Below, piece by piece: positions 54,983 to 64,000 of a DNA stretch of 64,000 nt. The notes below the pieces were generated by a model. It was not told where the DNA came from. It saw nothing but the letters and a program-made list of their open reading frames with translations, and searched no databases. The stretch's first letter is position 1. Every line of letters starts with the position of its first letter. The stretch spans positions 57,142,773 to 57,206,772 of the forward strand of contig NC_079495.1 in the NCBI RefSeq assembly GCF_030052815.1, read 5' to 3'. Origin of the DNA: Hevea brasiliensis (Eukaryota; Streptophyta; Magnoliopsida; Malpighiales; Euphorbiaceae). The position numbers were made by a program, and so were the translations under genes.

Positions 54983-57238
54983 TCAATACCGTGGGTGCTG
55001 TCTCCTCATGTCCTCCTCTCGTTCCCAAGTAGCCTCCTGGCCCGAATGATGGTTCCACAGCACTTTTACCAATGGTATCTGCTTGTTTCGTAGCTGTTTC
55101 ACCTCATAAGCCAGAATCTCAGTGGGTTCTTCTTCATATGTGAGGTCTGGATTCACTTTAATTTCCTCTACTGGTAGTACATGAGATGGGTCTGATCGAT
55201 ACCTCCTCAACATAGACACATGGAAGACATTATGTATCTTCTCTAACTCTGGAGGTAGTGCCAACCGATATGCCAAAAGACCCACTCTTTCCAGAACCTC
55301 ATATGGCCCAATGAAACGAGGACTTAGTTTCCCCTTTCTGCCGAATCTGATAATTCTCTTCCAAGGAGAAACCTTGAGGAAAACTTTCTCACCCACTGCA
55401 TACTCAATATCCCTTCTTTTCAAATCAATGTAGGACTTCTGACGGTCTGATGCAGTCTTAAGTCGATCTCTGATCACCCTAATCTTCTCCGCAGTTTGCT
55501 GAACAATTTCAGGTCCAATCATCTTTCTTTCACCCACGTCATCCCAACACAACGGGGTTCTACATTTTCTGCCATACAAAGCTTCATATGGAGGCATCCC
55601 AATGCTTGATTGGTTGCTGTTGTTGTAAGCAAACTCAATCAAAGGCAAGTGTGTATCCCAACTGCCTTCAAATTCAATCACACAAGCCCGTAGCATGTCC
55701 TCCAAGATCTGAATTACCCTCTCAAACTGGCCATCTGTTTGTGGGTGGAATGCAGTACTGAAATTCAATCTAGTTCCTAGGGCTCTCTGAAGACTACCCC
55801 AGATTCTAGAAGTGAACCTAGGATCTCTGTCTGATACGATGGATACTGGCACTCCATGCAGTCTCACAATCTCATCAATGTACAACTTGGCCAATCTTTC
55901 TAAACTGTAGTCCATCCAGACTGGCAGAAAATGAGCAGACTTGGTCAATCTGTCCACAATGACCCATACTGCATCATGACTCTTCAATGTCCTCGGAAGT
56001 CCCATTACAAAATCCATTGTTATTCTTTCCCATTTCCATTCTGGTACTGGTAGTGGATATAACAACCCAGTGGGTACTTGATGCTCTGCCTTCACTTGCT
56101 GACAAGTTAGGCATTTGGATACAAACTCTGCCACATCTCTTTTCATACCCATCCACCAGTAATGCTCCTTTAGCCCTCTATACATTTTTGTGCCACCATG
56201 GTGCATGGCAAAAGGAGACTCATGTGCTTCCTTCAAAATGATCTTCCTCAATTCAACATCATTAGGAACACATATTCTGCCCTGGTGTAGCAGTAGACCA
56301 TCATCTCTGATTGAGAATTCTGGTTTCTTGCCCTGCCGGACTTCTTCCAACAGCTTCTGATACTTCTGATCATTCTGAGTGGCCATTCTAATCTGATCAA
56401 TCAACACTGGCTGTACATGCCATGCAACTGCTGTCTGCCCCTCATCATTAATCTCTAAGCTGGCATGTAATGATCTCAACTCATGTATCAAAGACAAAGG
56501 AGTAACCCGTAGACTTGCCATAGTCTTGCGACTTAAGGCGTCAGCCACAACATTAGCTTTCCCTGGCTGATAGTCTATCAGACAATCATAGTCTTTTATC
56601 AACTCTAACCATCTCCTCTGTCTCAAATTCAGCTCTTTTTGGGTGCCCAAATACTTTAAACTCTTATGATCTGTGTAGATGTAACACTTTTCCCCATACA
56701 AATAGTGTCTCCAGATCTTAAGAGCAAACACAATAGCTGCAAGCTCCAAATCATGTATTAGATAATTCCTCTCATGCGGTTTTAGCTGGCGTGATGCATA
56801 GGCAATGACATTTTGATCTTGCATCAATATATAGCCTAACCCATTGTGAGAAGCATCACTATATACTGTATATTCTTTACCCGGAGTAGGTAAAGTCAGG
56901 ACTGGAGCTTCATTCAAACATCTCTTCAATTCATCAAAACTCTGCTGGCATTTGTCCGTCCACTGAAATTTTACATCTTTTCTAAGCAGCTTGGTCAATG
57001 GATATGCCAACATGGAGAATCCCTTCACAAATCTACGGTAGTATCCAGCTAAACCCAGAAAACTACGAATTTCTGTGACATTTCTGGGTGGCCTCCAATT
57101 AAGGACAACTTCAATCTTACTTGGATCTACTTTAATGCCCTCTTCTGATACTACATGCCCCAAGAAAGATATTTCCTTCAGCCAAAATTCACACTTCGAC
57201 AATTTGGCATATAGTCGCTTTCTCCTCAAAGTCTGCAA
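54983..57238 (-). CDS. Gypsy N pol: RT end, RNase H, integrase, chromo-like tail (751 codons)
   Basis: Order: RT connection ([20 protein letters not shown]), RNase H ([36 protein letters not shown]), HHCC zinc-binding part of integrase ([27 protein letters not shown]), catalytic core ([32 protein letters not shown]) and GPY/F-like plus chromo-like end ([30 protein letters not shown]). All catalytic acidic residues look intact. A shift near 57235 separates it from the RT start in the next frame. Confidence 0.92.
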   Translation of the reverse strand: MQTLRRKRLYAKLSKCEFWLKEISFLGHVVSEEGIKVDPSKIEVVLNWRPPRNVTEIRSFLGLAGYYRRFVKGFSMLAYPLTKLLRKDVKFQWTDKCQQSFDELKRCLNEAPVLTLPTPGKEYTVYSDASHNGLGYILMQDQNVIAYASRQLKPHERNYLIHDLELAAIVFALKIWRHYLYGEKCYIYTDHKSLKYLGTQKELNLRQRRWLELIKDYDCLIDYQPGKANVVADALSRKTMASLRVTPLSLIHELRSLHASLEINDEGQTAVAWHVQPVLIDQIRMATQNDQKYQKLLEEVRQGKKPEFSIRDDGLLLHQGRICVPNDVELRKIILKEAHESPFAMHHGGTKMYRGLKEHYWWMGMKRDVAEFVSKCLTCQQVKAEHQVPTGLLYPLPVPEWKWERITMDFVMGLPRTLKSHDAVWVIVDRLTKSAHFLPVWMDYSLERLAKLYIDEIVRLHGVPVSIVSDRDPRFTSRIWGSLQRALGTRLNFSTAFHPQTDGQFERVIQILEDMLRACVIEFEGSWDTHLPLIEFAYNNSNQSSIGMPPYEALYGRKCRTPLCWDDVGERKMIGPEIVQQTAEKIRVIRDRLKTASDRQKSYIDLKRRDIEYAVGEKVFLKVSPWKRIIRFGRKGKLSPRFIGPYEVLERVGLLAYRLALPPELEKIHNVFHVSMLRRYRSDPSHVLPVEEIKVNPDLTYEEEPTEILAYEVKQLRNKQIPLVKVLWNHHSGQEATWEREEDMRRQHPRY

Positions 57239-58236
57239 GATAATCGCAGATGTCTATCATGCTCTTCTGCATTCCTCGAATAGACCAATATATCATCAAT
57301 GAATACCATAACAAACTGGTCGAGGTATAGTATGAAAATAGTGTTCATCAGATCCATAAAAGCAGCCGGAGCATTAGTTAACCCGAATGGCATGACCAAG
57401 AACTCATAATGGCCATAACGGTTACAAGGCGCTTTAGGAATACTCTGCTCTTGTACTTTCAGCTGATAATAACCTGATCTCAGGTCAATTTTGGAGAATA
57501 CAACTGCACCCCTCAACTGATCAAACAAGTCACCAATGCGGGGCAATGGATATCTATTCTTTATTGTCACCTTGTTCAACTGCCGATAATCCATACACAA
57601 GCGGAAAGTGCCATCTTTCTTCTTTACAAACAACACTGGTGCTCCCCAAGGTGACACACTAGGGCGGATAAAGCCCTTGTCAAGCAATTCTTGCAATTGC
57701 ACTTTCAATTCTTTCAATTCTGCTGGTGCCATTCTATATGGTGTTATGGAGATTGGATCCACACCAGGCATAACATCAATTTCAAACTGCACCTCTCTTT
57801 TTGGAGGTAATCCTGGCAATTCATCAGGAAATACATCCGAAAAGTCACATACAGTAGGGATGTCTTTCAGTGCTGGACTCCCCACTTGGGTGTCTATTAC
57901 ATGTGCCAAGTATGCTTCACACCCCTTTTTGATTATTCTTCTAGCTAGTGCAGCCAAAATGATGTTTGATGGCAGTAAATGCCTCTCCCCATGTATTAGC
58001 ACATCACCATGCAAAGGGAGACCAAAAGTGATCGTCTTGATCTGATCAATCATGGCGTGATGCCTGGCTAACCAATCCCTGCCCAAGATGATATCATACT
58101 CTCTGAAGGGCATTTCAATCAAGTCTGACAGGAAAACATATCCTTGGATCACCAAAGGACAGTCTCTATAAATTCTGTTGACTTGGACTTCTTGTCCTAA
58201 CGGACTAGTTACTAGCACTTCAAAACCCATTTGCAC
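57226..58236 (-). pseudogene. Gypsy N protease end and RT core (336 codons)
   Basis: Begins in the retropepsin-like domain ([20 protein letters not shown]). The RT holds [37 protein letters not shown] and the catalytic FIDDILVYS. It breaks after [10 protein letters not shown], where one or two bases are missing before the 751-codon frame. The family active-site phrase LFDPGSTHSY upstream (about 58300) is disrupted (LFDPVQPIHM), so protease is dead. Confidence 0.87.
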
Positions 58237-58429
58237 ACATGGAACAAAGAAGTGAACTAACTATGCTAGCACTAACATATGAATGGGTTGAACCGGATCA
58301 AACAATACAAATACATCTTGATCGAGATAGAGAATGTACCACTACCACATCGAAGTCTCACTCTTCTCATTGTTTCATTGCGTAGATTCTGGTTGAAGCA
58401 CTTCCTTGTCCCCGACCAATTGTGCCCGA

Positions 58430-59576
58430 TCACCAAGCGGTGCCTCTACCTCTGCCTCTTCCTCTGCTAACCGATCGTGAACCTCGGGAGCGGGACTGCA
58501 ATAGATCCTCGGCAGTAGGAGCTGGACCATATCTCGGAGCACTAGTACAGTCTCTAGCTATATGGCCCTTGCCTCCACAGTTAAAACAGGCTCCAGTGGC
58601 CCAATAACATTCCCCCCCATGAATCTTGCCACAAGTCTCACGGTGGCGTAATGTGAACCCTCGCTTGATCACGACTGCACTAGGGTCTCTGTCCGGAAAA
58701 TCTGCCTCTACCAAATCTTCCACCTCGACCCCTGCTGGGTCCACTAAACTTCTTTCTCTTTCCAGAGGTAGCACCGGAACTCTGTTCAACTGATTTTTCC
58801 CCCTTGTCTTTTTCTGATTTTTCAGCTTTTTCCTTCACTGGGTTTGCTTCTGCTTCAACTCTCTCCAGTTCAAGTGCTTGAGACATAAGTTCTGAGAAGT
58901 TACTGTGTCTAAATCCCACAACTTGCATCCTTATGCTGGGCTTCAAACCCGTCTCAAATCTCTTGCATCTTGCTTTACTGGTAGTAAGGAGACTCTCCGC
59001 ATAGTGACTCAGGCGGGAGAACTCCCTCTCATACTCTGCCACTGATCGATTTCCTTGTTTCAAACTCAAAAATTCTTGCAACTTCTGATCAACATATGCG
59101 TCTGGGATGTATTTCTGTCTGAACTCTCTAATGAAGTCATCCTGTGTTAGCACCGTGGTTCAACCAAGCCGTGGGGATGGTCTTCCACGACCATACGCAT
59201 CCCCTTGCAGTAGAGACACAGAATACTCAAACTTTAATTCATCTTGGCAGTGCAGCTTCTTAAATACTCTGTCCATTCTTTCAAGCCATTGCTCTGCCTC
59301 AAGTGGGTCTACTGTACCCTTAAATTCTGCAGCCCCATACTTCAATAATTTATCATATTGTCTGGCTGGAGGCAGTGGTTGTGCCACAGGTGGTTGGGGT
59401 GGAGCTTGAGCAGGCATACCCCCAGCCATTTGTTGAAACATTGCCGCTATCTGCTGTGCGAATGCGAGGAATTTTGCGGCATTTGTGGGGTGTCTTCTTG
59501 ACCACCGACATTCGTAAAGTGGGCTTCCTTGTGCCTCGGCTTCAGCATCGCTCAATGAGCGATCCCCTTCTTCCAT
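58430..59576 (-). pseudogene. Gypsy N gag
   Basis: Frame 59160-59576 starts MEEGDRSLSD and contains the retrotransposon gag domain (LEAEQWLERMDRVFKKLHCQ). Frame 58680-59153 continues (FIREFRQKYIPDAYVDQKLQ, LSLKQGNRSVAEYEREFSRL, a lysine-rich linker, then RGRGG). Frame 58430-58789 has the knuckles CGKIHGGECYWATGACFNC and GHIARDC. Breaks near 59155 (WWKTIP lost) and 58700 show indels relative to copy O. Confidence 0.87.
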
Positions 59577-59764
59577 TTCAAAGTGAAGTTAGGGTATCTC
59601 TGAACAAGTAACACAAGGAGATTTCCCTCCGTTAGTTCATATTCATGATGTAATGCACTGTATGTAACAAATATGGACATTGAGCAGTTGTACTTAACAA
59701 AGAAAAGACACAAATTCACAATTGAAAACATAATTCAAAAATTTGCTCTGATACCACTAAAACA

Positions 59765-62700
59765 TGTCACACCTTACCCCTCTGTAAGGCATAACATGAT
59801 CAGTAGAATACCTACTGAACTACCGAACTTCACCTACCGATAACTCATTAAGTACCCTACAAGGGATTTTAAAACAATTTTCTTATCTTTGACAAGTGGT
59901 GAGCATTTCTAATAAGTATTTAAAACATTTAGTTGAAATTAAAACTAATTAATATTTTTGGCCATTTTAGTTTTCCGCAAATCTTATAAAAATTTTGACA
60001 GAGTTTCCTCTGTATTTTGAGAAAACCGTTCTTCAAATACCTGAAATAAAAGCACTTCCAATAATTATCTAACCACTGCTTCGGTTTCACAATCAAACTC
60101 AATCAATTTATCAAAATTCACAAGTTCAATAATTCTCAAAATACTGTCAATCAATATCATTCATATTTCATTAAAAACAAAATAATTTATACATAACCTT
60201 ACAAATTTATATAAAAAGAAACACAAACTAAACTTTATTACAAAATTCATACAAATTTGTGTACAAGCTGCTCAAGACCCATTTTTACATGTCCATACAT
60301 TTATGTGCAATATATACATCAAAAGAAGTATTTACAGTTAGGGTATAAATTATACCCGAAGGCTTCAAACTGATGACTTCACACACCTCAGCAGCTCAGT
60401 CTGCTGCTCCTCTAATCTCTGTATCTGCGACAGCAATAAAAGCTATCGCTGAGTACTAAGACTCAGTGGTGCACAATATACTAAAATAATCTTTATGCAA
60501 AACTTAAAGCACATTCATTCAAAAATTTGATTAAACATGAAAATTAAATACAATCATGCATTGTAAGATTTTACATGTAAACCAAGTTTATTTCAAAGTA
60601 TCAAAACACATTTCATAAAACCCACAGTTAAATCATGCCATTCGAAACAAATAGAATCTCAATAGCCAGAGGCTAAAGAGAAATCACATCACAAGGCTAG
60701 CTAGCTCAAATATATGGATATCCATTCACATCCTCTTCTCTTGGCACACCTCAACACTTCTCCGGAGAAGGAATCAAAATTGAAACTAATTACCCCCACT
60801 AGTCGTGCTAGTGAGGTGTTCAAATATGTGGTCATGACACTGTGGTTTCAAAACTTATCTTAACAATTTGCTAAACATTTTCTTTTCAAATATACATAAT
60901 AACTTTCAACAATTTAGATCAACATCATAAGAATGTCATAATCCAATATTTTACATTATTTAAAACTATATGCAAAAGATGATTATAAAAGTATATGTTG
61001 TGCACAAACCTCAAACGAGTCGTCCTTTAGCCTCGACTCGGTTCCTCGGGTTCCTTCCCGATATTCTTTTCAACTGAAACACACAATTTTACAATGTTTC
61101 AGTACTAGAACTTAAAATAAATCCAAAATAAACTTAACTTCACATTTACCTAACTCTAACGTGTTAAATTCGACGTTCTCGAAATTTTGTGTTTCGGGTT
61201 ACTATTCACTGCACTATTCAAGTCAAATTATTGACTTTCTAAGGCTTAATAGGTATGGGAACTCCAACTTCACCCACATACCACATTTTGGTCACCAAAC
61301 TTGTTGGTTTTGGTCATTTGTTTAAAGCTTAGGTCATTTTGGCAAAATTGCCAATTTTCGGTTTTGGTTTTCCGAAGTTGCACTATTCCATTGGTCGATC
61401 TACTGTTGGAATTTGACAAAACTTTCTTCATAGAAAATGTTCCTTATTGTCTTAAGTGTATTCTCATTTTTGGATCACCTCAATCGGAGTTTTGTAGCTC
61501 AAGTTATGGCCAAAATAAGTTTACTGTTCACGTGCACTGTTCATACTGAGATTTTGGTGCTGGCAGATTTTTTGTCCAACTTTGGTTAATAATTTGATCA
61601 AGTTAAGTTCATAATTTAGTCTCACTTTCTTCATATGAAATGTTGTACTATGTCTTAGGTTTCCATCGGTTCAAGAATCGCCTAAATCCGAGTTTTCTAG
61701 AGAGAGTTATAGCCCTCCAAACATTGCTGCTCAATGAAAATTCTGCAGAATTTCAGTACAGTAATTTTAACTTTGCTCAATGATTTGAATGAGTTAATGG
61801 CCTAATTTGGGTTGGTGTTCTTCATGAAAGTTTTAGGTCTATATCATATCTAATTGCTGGTAAAATTTCAGGTCAATTTGACCTACCTAGCTCGAGTTAT
61901 GACCAAATGAACAGTTACTGTTCATTTGGTCAGTTTTGGTGCAGGGCAGCCTGCAATCAATTCACTTTGGTCAATTGTTTCACCAAGTTTTGGTCAGTTT
62001 TTTTGCTATGGTTCCTTAATGAAAATTGTGCTCTTTTATGTCTATTTTCATCTCCAATTGGTGGCATATCAATTGGACTTGTAAAATTTGAGTTTTGGTC
62101 CTTCAAAGTGGGTTTGGTCATGCTGCCAGCAGCATGACCATTGGACCTCCGAATTTAACTTAGTTTCCTATCATTCCCACACAAGTTATTTGGTCATAAT
62201 TGACCATTATTTCACTTCACAATAGGTCCAACATGCCATTTATATATTTCTCCAAATTTTGGTTCACAAACCCTAGCCTACAAACCCTAATCTTACTAAC
62301 TCTTGCATTTAACCATAACTAGTGCACTTAACCTTAACCATTCAACTAATCAAAGCTTTTAAACTCCTTCTAATGCATCAATTTCATGTAATTCATACTC
62401 CTATCAAGCTGCCCAAATTTCAGTTTGGTCCCTCTCCCATATTTGTTTCATTTAAATCAAGTTATTAGCTCACTTAATTACCTAAACATGCATTTGAATG
62501 GAAAAGTAACAATTTAACATACTAACCTTTTGTTAAAGCTTCAAAACCCTATCTTTAACTCTCCTTTCTTCTTGTAATCCTCTTCTCAAGTTGTAACAAT
62601 AAGCTCTAGGGAGGTTTTTAATGGAGTTATTTGAATTAAGTGAAGAAAACTAAGCTTAAAAGTAAGCTTACATGGAAGACCACTCATGGAGGATTTTGGG

Positions 62701-63412
62701 GAAAATGGGGTGGCAAAGGGAGAGGTGAAGAAGAAGAAAATTCTAATTTTTTTCCTTTGTTTTCACTTTACACGTTTTTTTTACTTATGGAAGACCCCTA
62801 AATCCAATTAATTAATTCAATTTATTAATTTAGTTATGACATCATGCATGATGTCATAACTTTTGACTTTTCCAAACTCTTTCCTTTTCTATTTTTTTTT
62901 TTCTATTTTTCTATTAGTTCTTTAATTTAATTCTTGATTCCGAAATTTTCTTTTCTCCGATTTTATTTGACAGTTAGGTCAGGAGTCAGCTCTCGGGGTC
63001 AATTGACCAAATTGCCCCTCGCCGGTTCATCCCGGTTTGCAAATAATTCCATATTTCTTCCGGCTCCCTGACCTAATTATTTGGTAGCTTAACAGTTCTT
63101 TTTGTGATTTTCCCTTTTCCACTGTGTTCATACGTGTCCTAAGGACCGCTGCGTCACTTTTTTGTTGAAATTTGAGTTTAAAAGCGACTTGCGATGCGTT
63201 CAGGAGGTCACTCATCGCTGTGACTCTCGGCTCGTTTAACCTCTTATGTTCTGTTTTTCTTATTTATAGTTAACTAATTAAACATTACTAATTATTTGTA
63301 TTTATGGGTTCTCAAGTTGTCTTAAATGTGGCTCTAATCTCAATAATTGTCCGGACCGACACCGGTCACCGGAACAGTGAAATCTACCAGGCTATGCAAC
63401 GGGGGTGTTACA
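59765..63412 (-). repeat. Gypsy N 5' LTR
   Basis: 3648 bp. Close to the other LTR at both ends but clearly diverged in the middle (about 62140-62740 against 53640-54260). It carries the equivalent hairpin at 61901-61931. Confidence 0.9.
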
Positions 63413-63976
63413 CTCATACTCTGCCACTGATCTGTTGCCTTGTTTTAAACTCAGAAACTCTTGTAACTTCTGATCAACATATGCATCTAGGATGTATTTC
63501 TGTCTGAACTCTCTGATGAAGTCATCCCAGGTCAGCACTGGTGGTTCAACCAAGCTGTGGGGGATGGTCTTCCACCAATCATACGCATCCCCTTGTAGTA
63601 GCGACACAGAGTATTCAAACTTCAATTCATCTTGGCAGTGCAGCTTCTTAAATACTCTGTCCATTCTTTCAAGCCATTGCTCTGCCTCTAAAGGGTCCAC
63701 TGTACCCTTAAATTCTGCAGCCCCATACTTCAATAATTTATCATACTGTCTGGCTGGAGGCAGTGGGTGTGCTACAGGTGGTTGGGGTGGAGCTTGAACA
63801 GGCATACCCCCATCCATTTCTTGAAACATGGCAGCCATCTGCTGTGCGAACTGTGCAGGGAACTATGGCATTTGTGGGGCTGATGCTGCTGACCCACTAA
63901 CATTCGGTAAAGCTGGGGCTTCCCCTTGTGCCTCAGCTTCAACAGACTGCTCAACTGAGCGATCCCCTTCTTCCAT
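63413..63976 (-). pseudogene. Gag of gypsy copy O, cut by gypsy N
   Basis: Start codon at 63976 (MEEGDRSVEQ). A frame break lies near 63860, then the 148-codon frame 63392-63838 covers LKYGAAEFKGTVDPLEAEQW, DAYDWWKTIPHSLVEPPVLT and FIREFRQKYILDAYVDQKLQ, and stops being gag at SVAEYE (63413), where the LTR of N begins. The match to the gag of N is close, and here the WWKTIP segment lost from N is preserved. The rest of O is not adjacent to N's other end. Confidence 0.88.
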
Positions 63977-64000
63977 TTCAATCTGAAGTTAGGGTATCTC

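Larger units (their letters stand above)
51234..63412 (-). mobile_element. Gypsy element N, near-complete chromovirus (Tekay/Del type)
   Basis: 12.2-kb Ty3/gypsy element. 3' LTR 51234-54930 (3697 bp), interior 54931-59764, 5' LTR 59765-63412 (3648 bp). On the minus strand the primer-binding site TGGTATCAGAGC is at 59746-59757 and the polypurine tract (AAGGGGGGGAGAAT) at 54931-54944. Gag, protease, RT, RNase H, integrase and chromo-like tail are present in the usual gypsy order. The flanks do not match (GGTAT at 51229-51233, CTCAT at 63413-63417), so the two ends may come from different insertions. Confidence 0.9.

Noticed and set aside
59107..59409. Plus-strand frame repeated at 63492-63797
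   Set aside because: Reverse-strand shadow of the gypsy gag coding sequence in elements N and O.
1..64000. CRISPR array, prokaryotic operon or phage-defence system
   Set aside because: Spaced repeats here are LTR modules or microsatellites, and all recognisable genes are plant or retrotransposon genes.

Overview
This window is nuclear DNA from a flowering plant, probably a woody eudicot. Evidence: a split gene with GT-AG introns, AT-rich non-coding sequence, and Ty1/copia, Ty3/gypsy chromovirus, TRIM and RTE-type LINE retrotransposons of plant type. A Euphorbiaceae source (Hevea or Manihot type) is only a guess. I see no bacterial, organellar, rRNA or tRNA gene.

Host gene. One real host gene is present, on the minus strand: a ZIFL (zinc-induced facilitator-like) transporter of the major facilitator superfamily. 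I placed 13 coding exons between 43024 (ATG) and 6120. They join in one open frame of 391 codons with canonical splice sites throughout. The last ~90 residues (two membrane helices) are not found and probably lie left of position 1. The compact introns are 95-207 bp. Introns 5, 7, 9 and 11 are swollen to 6.5-12 kb by transposons.

Layout. 1-2541: broken copia A (+), inserted into copia B (2542-3224). 4643-5081: inverted-repeat element. 5195-5997: a complete 803-bp TRIM. 6120-6408: exons 13 and 12. 6490-13400: RTE-type LINE (-) split by copia C (7652-12477, -). 13625-14314: exons 11 and 10. 14746-19553: copia D (+). 19857-20165: short 5'-truncated LINE. 20804-21136: exons 9 and 8. 21546-22253: tandem duplication. 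22258-25620: a nest of copia E, a second TRIM, copia G, copia H and an LTR-element end. 26163-30854: copia J (-). 31436-31834: probable MITE. 33189-33400: exons 7 and 6. 33963-40850: gypsy K (+), non-autonomous. 41350-43024: exons 5 to 1. 43025-44698: upstream intergenic DNA. 44928-49131: a 4.2-kb solo LTR inside an older LTR-like sequence. 51234-63412: gypsy N (-), nearly complete chromovirus. 63413-64000: gag of another copy (O).

How it works together. The transporter is the only gene likely to serve the plant. Complete insertions C, D, J, K, the TRIM and the solo LTR have matching 5-bp target duplications, and the short LINE has a 16-bp one. The LTR pairs of C and D differ by one base in 200, so those insertions are young, yet their coding regions carry frameshifts. 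No CRISPR or prokaryotic system exists here. The unusual material is the transposon-expanded gene, inverted copia copies around exons 10-11, modular long LTRs of the chromovirus family, and signs of inter-element recombination.
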